From Nostoc sp. NMS4 (GTDB taxonomy: Bacteria > Cyanobacteriota > Cyanobacteriia > Cyanobacteriales > Nostocaceae), in assembly GCF_017115095.1 (NCBI RefSeq), contig NZ_JABXKI010000111.1, forward strand, positions 29,488 to 92,419: a stretch of 62,932 nt of DNA, read 5' to 3'. Shown in pieces: positions 15,001-19,943 of this stretch. The translations under genes were made by a program, and so were the position numbers. How positions within the stretch are numbered: the first letter of the stretch is position 1; every line of letters starts with the position of its first letter. The notes beneath the pieces were generated by a model. That model was not told where the DNA came from and ran no database searches. It was given only the letters and a program-made list of their open reading frames with translations.

Positions 15001-16635
15001 AGTCAAATTTTGACGAAGTATTTTTACGGGTTGGGTTTAATTAAGTCTGAGAGTGGTAGTGATGAGAAATTCTATCATTCTGATGGTTTGGGTTCCACTC
15101 GCTTGTTGACTGATGTTACTGGTCAGGTTACAGATAGGTATGTCTATGATGCTTTTGGGCGGTTAATTGCTCATGCTGGGGGTTCGGGTAATGCTTATCA
15201 GTTTGCGGGTGAGCAGAGAGATAACACTGGGTTGGATTATCTCAGAGCTAGATATTATAACTCGGATCTAGGCAGGTTTATCTCAAAGGATGCGTTTGCT
15301 GGCCATTTGGCTAGTCCGATTAGTGAAAATGCTTATGTCTATGCCAATGCTAATCCTGTTAATTTTACTGACCCCTCTGGCTACGAATCCTTGGGAGAAC
15401 TCTCTGCTGCTGAATCGATTAATAGTTTCCTCAGCAGCATTAGTCAGACAGTAATAACAGGCGCTTTGTTTGGAGCCGCTTTTAGTGTGGTTCACCAAGA
15501 CCTAGAAATTATTGATGGTGCTAGAGATGAACTCTCATTTTATGAAGTTTTACAAAGTACTTATCAAGGCGCTATTTTAGGCCCTTTGTTTACTGCATTT
15601 CCTGCTGCTGCTATACCATTTGCTGTGATGGGGATTAAGACTGGTTTTGAGGAAATTCATGATAAGGATCATCCGCGTGTATTGACTGGTATTTTTGATA
15701 TTGTTGCTTCAATAGCACCTTTCTTGACTAAACAAGGCAGAGAGCCAATTCTTAAGCAAATTGAAGGAATTCTGAATCAAAATAATGTAAAAGTTAGCAT
15801 CAATCAAGAATCTCCAGAGTCAGTTAGCATCTCTTTCCGTAAAGATGAAGTTAGTGGTTATGATACATGTTTTGTTGCTGGTACCGCAGTCTTGACCCCA
15901 GAAGGCGAAAAGCCTATCGAAGAACTGCAAGTCGGGGAGTGGGTAGTCGCTTGTAACCCAGAGTCAGGAGTGATTGAAAATCGGCGAATTTTGCAGCAAT
16001 TTGAGAGAGAATCTTCTGTTGTTCTGGATATTCAAGTTGCTGGTGAGATAGTTACTTGTACACCTGAGCATCCTTTCTGGGTTCTTAGACAAGGATGGGT
16101 AGAAGCAGGAGCATTACAGGCTGGAAGTCAACTTTTAACTAAAGATGGAAAGATTGTTTCTATCAACGCTATTAATTCTAGAGTAGGGAAATTTACTGTC
16201 TATAATATTGAAGTTGAGGAACTACATACTTATTTTGTCTCTAGCATTGCAATTCTTGTTCATAATATATGTAACGAATGGGGAGATAACGTAGAGAAAT
16301 TTACATTATGGCGTGCAGTTAAAGATCCTGAGCTTGGAGACATCACCACTCAAGGTATATTCCGTTCTTCACATCCTGGATGGGGAGAAGTAAAATACTT
16401 CTCTGAAACACCAGAAGCTGCGGCAAGCTATGCTAAACAGGCATATCAAGCATGGGAACATGAAGGCCCATACACTATATTGGAAACTAACATCCCGAAA
16501 GATTTTATTACACCGGACATGAAAGTGCGTGTAGACGGAAATGTTGACGCAGTAGTTATACCGGAAGAACTCTTTCCATACCTAAATCCTCCAAGTGTTT
16601 GGGATTCTATGCCAATTACCCAACTTAGAAAATAA
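1..16635 (+). CDS. Giant RHS/YD-repeat polymorphic toxin, 5' end outside window
   Basis: The frame is open from base 1, and the first codons already encode the repeat seen later, so the gene starts upstream; the ATG at 271 is internal. Order by nucleotide: tandem beta-sandwich repeats of bacterial pre-peptidase C-terminal (PPC) type (1-7330); cadherin/He_PIG-like domain (about 7400-7770); an SdrD-B-like start (GAVFNDLNANGLLD) interrupted by a von Willebrand A domain with DVSGST (7860-8470); about seven He_PIG-like repeats opening with PPVFTSTP-type sequence (8760-10770); two Ig-like domains (to 11340); RHS entry segment (SIPVTGIPITLTRTYDS); YD repeats (about 11860-14990); RHS core ending NPVNFTDPSG (15385); hydrophobic linker; Hint protease (Cys at 15868, CTPEHPFW, terminal VHN at 16266); 122-residue toxin (16267-16632). 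RHS cocoons store C-terminal toxins and Hint domains release them. The toxin has LWRAV, YFSETPEAAASYA and IPEELF, a pattern I read as ADP-ribosyltransferase-like; this is tentative. A secreted or surface contact toxin is likely. Confidence 0.93.
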   Translation, partial: NVVSDSIVKKGDVNTYTFTGTAGQRLDFDVLKDGGYSTDTATLYSPSGIKYLDNYYLNYGDVFPFTLNENGTYKLVIDAIGGNTGAYSFSMLDVAQATPINLDTDINGTLTPGSSTQLYQFNGTVGQHLYMNSLLGAAGYWYIYDSGNNRVAATALANDFELTLSKTDTYTLVVQGGGSQGTDSSTPINYKFHIINSNTPTTTVSFGTNTTPNVVNDSIIKKGDVNTYTFTGTAGQRLDFDVLKDGGYYTDIATLYSPSGITYFNRYLTDGDAFPFTLNENGTYKLVIDAVGGNTNAYSFSMLDVGQATTISLDSDVTGTLTPSSSTQLYQFNGSAGQHLYINSLLAASGNFYIYDPANNRVTASPLSNDFELTLSRTDTYTLLVQGAGSQGTDTNASINYSFHIFADNTPMIPLSLGSNITPNVVSDSIVKKGDLNTYTFTGTAGEQLYFDTISSVANTTEASLYSPSGFKLFDRQLSDGDYGTFTLVESGNYKLVIDGVNASTDPYSFRIADGNTTTSLTFSTPFTNSLPANQVQLYRIEGSAGQRLQFNNLTSVSNADWVLYSPAGKIFASASLNNVGVGFETALPTTGAYVLAVRNFASSAVNFNVQVNDISSTSVTNEGFGTIYTGTSTTTPSKQTLTANAGTLVYFDTLVANIYYSGIATQLLDPTGSQVFYVNSTYDNGIFMLPITGSYTLQNTTNDSYKYQLLDLGTATNLTLNTNTTVNLGAYQTTAYKFTGAIAQQLFYDGLTANSGVSWKLISPSGQTVVDWNDAGGDWGTVPGKLTFQEVGTYYLLFSNGSAGATSASFRILDRAGATPYTFDDTVSGNFTGKESYSYRFSATQGQYIYIDQQAGSYTYYGNNYWNLYGPEGQYITSSEIYNDKDVVLPATGDYFLIESGNGSYDPNYKFRISAPSLPMTAYTLGTTVNGTITKPGENDTYTFTGTFGQQLFFDALNTNDPGFTVRLISPSGIDVRDSRLYQDIGPDSGYTLKESGTYKLVIDGDGGNTGDYSFRLLNKADATPYTPNTLVNGTFTGVESYAYRFSATQGQLLYLYQLENQNYNWTLYSPEGKPISTLNPYFYYNDRELVLPFTGDYLLVESGNGSSNPNYKFRISLPTFTTTAYTVSSTVNGTISQSGENDTYTFTGTVGQQLFFDGLSNYDPGFTARLISPSGIHVRDLRLYQDSGPDIGYTLKESGTYKLVIDGDGANTGDYSFRLLDKADAISYTLDTTVSGTFTGRESYTYHFSGTQGQYIYIDQIDDYNNYNWGLYGPGGQYITGPNIYSYYKDQELALPSTGDYFLVESSNGISNPNYTFRISAPSLPITAYTLGNTVNGTISKPGENDTYTFTGTFGQQLFFDGLNYNDPGFTIRLISPSGIDVKDGRLYQDFGPDSAYTLKESGTYKLIIDGDGANTGDYSFRLLDKADATPYTLDTTVSGTFTGRESYTYRFSGTQGQYLYIDQQAGDYYNYWNLYGPGGQYITSNYILADQELALPSTGDYFLVESGNGAGNPNYKFRIATPSLPITAYTLGSTVNGTISKPGENDTYTFTGTFGQQLFFDGLNYNDPGFIVRLISPSGIDVKDGRLYQDFGPDSAYTLKESGTYKLIIDGDGVNTGDYSFRLLDKADAISYTLDTTVSGTFTGRESYTYHFSGTQGQYIYIDQQAGDYYNYWNLYGPGGQYITSNYILADQELALPSTGDYFLVESGNSAGNPNYKFRIATPSLPTTAYTLGSTVSSNLIEKGESDTYTFTARSGQRLYWDRLAGVAQITAKLYSPSGVVVADGNLANDIAPFFLRESGNYRLVIDGTGETTGDYSFRLVDIDAGPTLTLDTSVSAILDPGTETDFYQFTGTSGERLYFHLGATNWPYGLADWVLYGADNQAIAAPNYSSPDFSIILPTAGTYVLGVRGYGAASLGYSFTAYTDPISTTSLALGATVTSALSKPGERDDYTFIGTVGQHLFLDALVGSSSIHAKLIAPNGVQLFDNTLDRDGTPIILTDSGTYRLAIDGDRATTGNYSFRFSDMAAATALSVGTTTNGSLMGNSVNFYSYSGKAGQALNFNLGSTTWNGANWVLYDASGAVLAAPNASSPNFQVTLAANSVYTLAIVGSSSNPVNYSFTVTDNSAAATTNSGFGTLQTLSVNANQDYNFTASAGTILLYNGTDEQNRNSGNYYLGVRLLNPDGTYVFNGQDPRYGTAPIVLTQSGDYKLQVYGGFSGTTIATFQLLQLPKTLGPGTNYLQMDSPVTGTLNHAEAKVYTFQGVNGLKILLNGMAGATNYTLYDSSGRQVFTQYNPGGYYWQLPVWADTSLYTLTQNDLYHLVVSNISGADNNPYSFEVLETANVQSVNYGIPIADSLTDGRLDSIYKIKANLGDNLFFDSIATNAPNGNYRWKLYDPGNQLLFNNDIRTDASVTIAQTGDYYLEMEGGPDTNQINYQFRVFSYTPTTNTIITPGTGGTSSSDPDALGVFSVQLGVKDGKGGTDVQNYKIRVGADPEDHNPVISSNPETRFALTDDAYRYSVKAIDADGDKLSYRLVNSPIGALINKDTGELLWFPDSNVAVGGKANFTVEVSDERGGKDSQSFSVDIYQSLGTIQGAVFNDLNANGLLDSKLITGDNPSIVFAIDVSGSTIAPFHGNGKYKDVKTVLDAEKAAIQATIDAIIAMGGGDKVKISFIPFTNDGTIQDMNPAAHTGLVTYTTAFADLDNNSIPDYLQILNSYTSGGSSKFTQVAQKIDTLINVLPGTPNVIYMSDGYGYLDPTVAKTLANDVKSKGGNLNAFAIGSASTYSTLQELDPNAIQVVDINELTDIFSGFDDRYAKEPFMNGVTVYLDQNNNGQLEPGESYQITQQDNTPNSLDINSKYYFSFKNLLPGTYTVRTLLPSGYTMTSPTTNVWTDTITAAGETNNNLFGITQATIVPPNQNPVFVTTPPAITLLKADQQLRYNAFARDPDANIVTYDLITAPEGMAVDAHDGMVVWSPTSTQVEKYYQDLYAEQARLTAIGRGAYAPTHVEFNVLLRATDGQGGQALQYLKVQLVPNNHPPVFTSTSPNNLQPQVGKPFQYQTTATDPDNDSVTFSLVNPPSGAVINGSTGLLTWTPTANQLGNQQFSIQVQDSFGNSNLQSVNLTVVNAHVNHSPVFTSTPRTSTRTQNPYIYNLQATDPDNDPLTFSLVNAPVGMTLNQGVIVWQPTASQFGNNSVSVQVSDGQGGTTTQNWTIQVSNQLSNLPPTITSTPSTVTSLGRTYIYKPTAIDSDGDRLTWSLVSDTVPPPQGMVIDEQTGTIVWQPTANQIGDTTVSVQVTDIYGAYNVQEFTIHVNGINSPPKFVSTPITIAGVGQGYSYQALATDPENDALIFTLGSKPSGMTITKDGLIQWTPTANQVGKYDIQVIATDDQGASTNQTYTLIAGTTPVNHPPVISSTPVFLAAVGHTYNYQVAATDADNNTITYQLLSAPDGMTIDANTGLLTWANPVIGSYQVVVGADDGNSGAAQGFMLTAKTITPPIIQSTTPPNNAIPNTLYRYDIIAFDPQGDRLTYSIDAASQNLGMILDSQGRLSWTPNNAQVGDHAITLTVSDSAGFNTQQTFNLNVTPDTVAPKVKLIASYDLINLGESITFQARATDNTKVAGLQLLINGTSVVLDANGMARFTPTQAGTITAKAIATDTAGNVGQATFDVAVIDTSDVSAPDVSLDLGAIAQGTVTAPVDIKGTVSDDNLDYYTLLVAPIGSSDFREIFRGTSTVNNGVLGKFDPSLLENDSYTLRLEAHDKGGNVSFVEDTVNVSGELKLGNFRLSFTDLSIPVTGIPITLTRTYDSLTSGTTDDFGYGWRMEFRDTDLRTSVGKPSGEVAELGGQNPFKDGTKVYITLPGGKREGFTFKPTIDSLSQFLRGAGGVDSDPNIYHPSFVADAGITDTLTVQNTRIIHGAGTNQYYGLAGSAYNPADVYYGGVYTLTTKEGIIYQIDAATGDLLTVTDTNGNTLTYTDADITSSTGQKITFERDAQGRIATVTDPAGKQIHYQYNAQGDLVSVTDRENNTTRMEYDQERKHYLDKIIDPLGKTGVRNEYGDDGRLKKMVDAAGASVQLAYDPSHSTETITDALGHPTTYEYDERGNVVTEIDALAGIITRSYDQDNNLLKKVDPDGVSTTYTYDSKGNPLTLTDKDGNVTHITYNQYGETLNIISPTGLIVSSTYDKHGNLLSRTNTDGQTTTFSYDGFGRLIKQTAPDNEVSTYTYDDFGNPTVFTDSRGNQAIATYDLNGKVKTLSMVFPQENQTLNTSYTYDNQGRTTSVTDPQGNVTTTEYDAKGNVIATTDIKHNRTQYFYDDKGQQIKVILPDNTPNNPDDNPVVLTEYDAAGRVISQTSATKLKTRYVYDELGRLTDTILPDLTPDNPDDNPKEKIEYTAANRVQAKIDIFGTRTEYTYDNLGRVSRERDFFGNSTGNDTTYTYNTDGQVTSVTDARNRTTLIAIDDKGRPSVTTYFDGTTSKVTYDALGRTKSETNQLGQTTNYDYDVFGKVAAITNPLNQQTQFTYNSRGSLVKVTDALNHSTQYEYDQYNRKTAVINANGDRAETTYDQFGQVAAVKDGNQHITQYFYDNLGELTSVKLANQATTNYTYDNLGRLTQFEDANHNKTTYEYDAFNRQVATNLPLGQRSTTTFNNFAQVANTEDFNDDVITYAYDQYGRLANKSFSNPLVATVSYTYDPVTSQVKTVTDGRGVTSYGFDSYDRVNLISNPDGRTVGYTYDVLGNLQTLTTSASTVNYSYDLLNRLDTVTSGGQLAKYGYDAVGNLISTTLADGTTQTQQYDASNRLKSIETRDAFGGVLSSYAYTLDGVGNRTQVIEDTGRTVNYTYDEVNQLKFESITDPTLGNRTISYDYDLVGNRLKRNDSDPSSGLTTYVYDKNNRLISQTSGTKVTQYTYDNNGSMLTNDDGTNSVVYQWINDGENRLIGVTTTNASGSSQSKYIYDSSGNRVASITDGVRKNYLLDPRGYSKVLQEYDANSQILTKYFYGLGLIKSESGSDEKFYHSDGLGSTRLLTDVTGQVTDRYVYDAFGRLIAHAGGSGNAYQFAGEQRDNTGLDYLRARYYNSDLGRFISKDAFAGHLASPISENAYVYANANPVNFTDPSGYESLGELSAAESINSFLSSISQTVITGALFGAAFSVVHQDLEIIDGARDELSFYEVLQSTYQGAILGPLFTAFPAAAIPFAVMGIKTGFEEIHDKDHPRVLTGIFDIVASIAPFLTKQGREPILKQIEGILNQNNVKVSINQESPESVSISFRKDEVSGYDTCFVAGTAVLTPEGEKPIEELQVGEWVVACNPESGVIENRRILQQFERESSVVLDIQVAGEIVTCTPEHPFWVLRQGWVEAGALQAGSQLLTKDGKIVSINAINSRVGKFTVYNIEVEELHTYFVSSIAILVHNICNEWGDNVEKFTLWRAVKDPELGDITTQGIFRSSHPGWGEVKYFSETPEAAASYAKQAYQAWEHEGPYTILETNIPKDFITPDMKVRVDGNVDAVVIPEELFPYLNPPSVWDSMPITQLRK

Positions 16636-16641
16636 ACTCTT

Positions 16642-17127
16642 ATGCTGAAATTAATTGTTGCGGACTCAAATCTTAAATTACTGTCTACTTGGTCTGAAGT
16701 TTTCCAAGGAATTTCAGAAGTTCTATTTATGAACATTGACTTTAAAAGCCTTGTAAAATTACCAGAGATTGATGCAGTCTTAGTAAGATGGTTATTTGCT
16801 CATGAGAGATATGGTGGTACGCCGCAAATAAACCAGTCTCAGATCCTTAGTACAAATGGAGAAATTGGAATGCCTTCTTGGGTTGTTACAACACCAGCAT
16901 TTCGTTCTGATACAACACCTTTACCTGAAGAGTATGATTATACTGAATTTAGTCAGGTATTTGAGAGTATTGAGCAATTCAACAAAACAAACAAACAATC
17001 TAATATTGAAACATTAGGTTTTGAGTTAAGTTTCCTTTATAGTTTTCGAGGTGAACTACCTTATAAAGAAGCAGAAGCAGTGCGAAAAGCCTATGTTGAA
17101 CATTGCAGTAGACATTCTAATCTATAA
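16642..17127 (+). CDS. Probable immunity protein, degenerate macro-domain fold
   Basis: This 161-residue cytoplasmic-type protein starts 6 bases after the toxin stop, the classical position of a polymorphic-toxin immunity gene. Its layout resembles the phage/cyanobacterial type of macro domain: an N-terminal strand-helix (LKLIVADSNLKLLSTWSEVF), then a hydrophobic strand with DAVLVRW where macro proteins have DAIV.PANS, then MPSWVVTTPAFR (position of the P-Y-V-I-x-x-P-T strand), and a C-terminal helix EAEAVRKAYVEHC. The NSFG and GLGTG phosphate-binding loops are not preserved, so it may bind the toxin or ADP-ribose without hydrolysing it. A macro-like antitoxin would fit an ADP-ribosylating toxin, as in DarT/DarG. 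The immunity role comes from position; the fold is my pattern match by eye and needs a profile search. Confidence 0.7.
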   Translation: MLKLIVADSNLKLLSTWSEVFQGISEVLFMNIDFKSLVKLPEIDAVLVRWLFAHERYGGTPQINQSQILSTNGEIGMPSWVVTTPAFRSDTTPLPEEYDYTEFSQVFESIEQFNKTNKQSNIETLGFELSFLYSFRGELPYKEAEAVRKAYVEHCSRHSNL

Positions 17128-17200
17128 TTTTCCGTGTAAATACTAGCTTAGAAAGAGAAAACATTACAATTTTTATTGTTACATAAACAAACATAAATTT

Positions 17201-17923
17201 ATGAATCAGTGGAAGAATGAGACAGATAACTTTTTGATAGTCAAGCCAGTAACAACACTCCAAGAGTTATCAATAAATCTTTGTATAAAGGAGCCTAGTA
17301 GCATTAGTTTTAGCTTTGATGCTCTTAAGCAAAATAATATTATTCCAAGTGATTGGGAAGTATCTCATTCGTCATCTGCTACAAATGAGCTTATCCAATT
17401 TATTTTTACAAATGGTATAAGGATTATCAATCAGGGTAATTCATTAACTTTCATAGAACCATTCATTAGCCAGAAATCCGCAGGGATGAGAATTGCAAGT
17501 ATTGCTCACAAATATGTGAATGTATTTTCTCATATTAAATACGAGGCAGTGAATACTAATATCAGAAGCTTTATTGGATTTGAGAGTAGTGTTACAAGTA
17601 ATAAAGAATTAGTACATCAATATATTGTTACATTACTTTCTCATGAAAAATGTTTCACTTCCGAACTAAAACCTATTACAGTCGTCATTGATTTAGTTTA
17701 TATCTTCGAGCAGGTTCAACTTTATTTCAAAATTAAGGAAGTTGAACTTAATTTGTCTAATAATCAAGTTTTTCCAAGTCTTCTATTCACTGGTATTATT
17801 CCTCACAAAATAGAACTAAATTCTACTCCAGAAAAGTTACAGCTATTACATTTTATTGATTCATGGGAAAAAGATTTAAATGTTTACTTAAAAGTATTAA
17901 ATAACTTTTTGCACCAACCTTAA
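17201..17923 (+). CDS. Uncharacterised 240-residue protein downstream of toxin/immunity pair
   Basis: I do not recognise this protein. It has no signal peptide or membrane segment, and alternates hydrophobic strands with charged helices. The C-terminal third (HKIELNSTPEKLQLLHFIDSWEKDLNVYLKVL) is helical. It lies 73 bases after the immunity candidate, in the same orientation and equally AT-rich, so it could be cotranscribed. Genes in this position behind RHS toxins are often extra immunity genes or leftovers from earlier toxin tips. An association with TIGR04255-type proteins crossed my mind from the general pattern but I cannot support it. The ATG at 17201 is the only good start and has no strong Shine-Dalgarno sequence. 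Confidence 0.75.
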   Translation: MNQWKNETDNFLIVKPVTTLQELSINLCIKEPSSISFSFDALKQNNIIPSDWEVSHSSSATNELIQFIFTNGIRIINQGNSLTFIEPFISQKSAGMRIASIAHKYVNVFSHIKYEAVNTNIRSFIGFESSVTSNKELVHQYIVTLLSHEKCFTSELKPITVVIDLVYIFEQVQLYFKIKEVELNLSNNQVFPSLLFTGIIPHKIELNSTPEKLQLLHFIDSWEKDLNVYLKVLNNFLHQP

Positions 17924-18436
17924 ATTTCAGATGTTGTTAAAATCGGGAATTTTAGTATTCCATTTTTATGCGTTCGTTAAAAACCAGAGGTAAATATTTC
18001 ACCCCAAATAGCCGTTTTCTCTAACACATATAACCCTCTTTTGTCACTTTGGGAGAATCCAATCGCTCAAACGGTTACGAGGCTTTAATTTCTACTTTTT
18101 GTCTATAAATTTTAGTTTCTATTAGAAAATAAAGCCTCAAACCTAGACTAAATCCAAGTCTCAGAATTTGGCTGAGATTATTGTTTTTCGAGAGTGACAA
18201 AAGCTGTTCATGAGCGATCGCCCACTATGGATGAAAGAAACCATTCTGTTTTCTTAGGAGAGGGATAAGTAGGTGGGCAGGAAAATTTATAACTATGTAA
18301 CGAAAACTTAACCAGAGCCATTAGAATTAAATTTAATACGTTGTGTACTGTAATTGGCTTTTTCTCCCCTAGCTTTAACGCAATCAATCACGGCGTAACG
18401 AGTGCTGGAATATGTCAGTAATTGAAATGGTCATCG
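17924..18436. other. Intergenic, 513 bp, no gene seen
   Basis: This AT-rich gap separates the rightward toxin operon from the leftward cassette copy A. It contains one HIP1 site near 18213. I see no convincing ORF, no strong terminator and no tRNA. Genes on both sides point into it, so transcription should end here. Confidence 0.5.
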
Positions 18437-19858
18437 TTATTCATTCCACTTCACCAACACCCCATTCACAATCGCAATCCCCCATTGCGGAAACTTCACC
18501 AGCAGCTTCTTGATCACGATCTGTAAGGCAGGGTCATCATGACAGCATTGTTGGAGGAAGTCAAAACCAGGATTTTCCCCAACCAGAGAAACCATCTTCA
18601 GTTTCTCCATTCGCAATAGTCTAGCCTTGGATCTAATGGCGATGTCTTCAGAGGTAAACAACGCCTCACTAGATTTTTGCACCTGATAATTGGCTACAGA
18701 TATATTCCACTGCTTCTCAAACTTGCTGATGCTTGCCCTCATACTGGCGTAATACTTGCTGTCTAGCAAATATTGAATTACCCACAATGGAGGGCATTCT
18801 CCAACGTTTGCTCTATCCAACCATTCAAATATCTCACTTTGATTTAATGACACGGGCGCGGCGGAACAAGTGCCTTCATGATTTACTTTATCCTCATCAC
18901 CAGAAACCAAGTTTTCAGCCAATAAAGAAGCAGAGGGACGACTCAGTTCTATTTTTTGATGTGCGATCGCTAAACTTGAAGAAAATTCATTTTGTGCGAC
19001 GGGCGCAGCGGAACAAGTATCTTCATGAGGGAATATCGCTTCAACGCCACAGTCCTGGTTTTCAGTCAGCAACGGAGCAGGTTGACTTGGTGCAGTTTCC
19101 ACAAGCGTCAGCGATGTACAGTCCATTGCCGTAGGTAATTCTTCAAGTTCTGACGCGCTTTCGATACGTGAAGGCGGCGCGCCCCCCAAGGGCGCGTGAG
19201 CCGTTTCCTCAACACGCAGATTTTCTGTTGGCGCGTCAGAACCAACTACCATACCAACAACCTTAGTTGGTTGTTGGTAGGTAGTTAACGGGTTGTTAGA
19301 AACGTTGTTAGGATTTTGAAACCCTTGCAAATCCTCACTTTTTTGACCATTCTTTTGGAATGATTCCAAATCAGCGTGGATTTCTTCCACTTTGGGGTAA
19401 TTTTCATTCCGTCTGGATTGCTTTACTTTCTCCCCGGCGTGGACGGCTTTCTCGTCACAAGAATTGCTTTCTTCAGACGTGGACGATTCCCAATAAAAGC
19501 GATTGTAATAACCGTGCAAGTTACGAACACGGTAACTAATCAACCCAGGTCTACCAGAGGGTAAGCGGCCAAACACTTCCTCAAACTGAAATAATCCTTG
19601 GGCAGTCAACGCCGCCCCTGCTTTTTGTAATGATTTATAGGTGAGGTTAGTATCGAGTTTATGGGCAGAACCCCCGAACTGTTCAGCCGCCACGCTATCT
19701 AACCAAAGCTGCTGCACAGATGGAGGCTGTTGACGAACCCAGTTGATATCCTCAATTGATACCTTGCAATGTGGTCTAATCGATTTATCTTCTGAAGCTT
19801 GTTTGCGATCGCTTCGCTGTTTGCTACCACCATTGATTGCTTTTAATGCTGTAGCCAT
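18437..19858 (-). CDS. Cassette copy A, gene 1: putative winged-helix-like DNA-binding protein
   Basis: I chose the ATG at 19858 because AGGAGGAAAT sits just before it; a longer frame from 19906 has no such site. The product is 473 residues. The N-terminal 130 residues (SIEDINWVRQQPPSVQQLW ... YRVRNLHGYYNRFYWE) look like a small helical domain, possibly a winged helix. The middle is low-complexity with internal repeats of the type LLxENxxxGVE...HExTCSAAP. The C-terminal 60 residues (NPGFDFLQQC...KKLLVKFPQWGIAIVNGVLV) are compact and conserved in the paralogue at 27660-28850. The gene follows gene 2 of the copy by 85 bases on the same strand and is probably cotranscribed. Family unknown to me; a replication or regulatory role is only a guess from its plasmid setting and duplication. 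Confidence 0.8.
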   Translation of the reverse strand: MATALKAINGGSKQRSDRKQASEDKSIRPHCKVSIEDINWVRQQPPSVQQLWLDSVAAEQFGGSAHKLDTNLTYKSLQKAGAALTAQGLFQFEEVFGRLPSGRPGLISYRVRNLHGYYNRFYWESSTSEESNSCDEKAVHAGEKVKQSRRNENYPKVEEIHADLESFQKNGQKSEDLQGFQNPNNVSNNPLTTYQQPTKVVGMVVGSDAPTENLRVEETAHAPLGGAPPSRIESASELEELPTAMDCTSLTLVETAPSQPAPLLTENQDCGVEAIFPHEDTCSAAPVAQNEFSSSLAIAHQKIELSRPSASLLAENLVSGDEDKVNHEGTCSAAPVSLNQSEIFEWLDRANVGECPPLWVIQYLLDSKYYASMRASISKFEKQWNISVANYQVQKSSEALFTSEDIAIRSKARLLRMEKLKMVSLVGENPGFDFLQQCCHDDPALQIVIKKLLVKFPQWGIAIVNGVLVKWNE

Positions 19859-19943
19859 ATTTCCTCCTAAATTTTTCCATGACAATGTGAGCGACATTGC
19901 ACCCATGCCGCGTTTAAGTTTTTTAGCTAGAGGTGAGTTTTAT

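Noticed and set aside
17201..17923. Assignment to TIGR04255 or a second immunity family
   Set aside because: Only a vague impression of pattern; no motif that I can name supports it.
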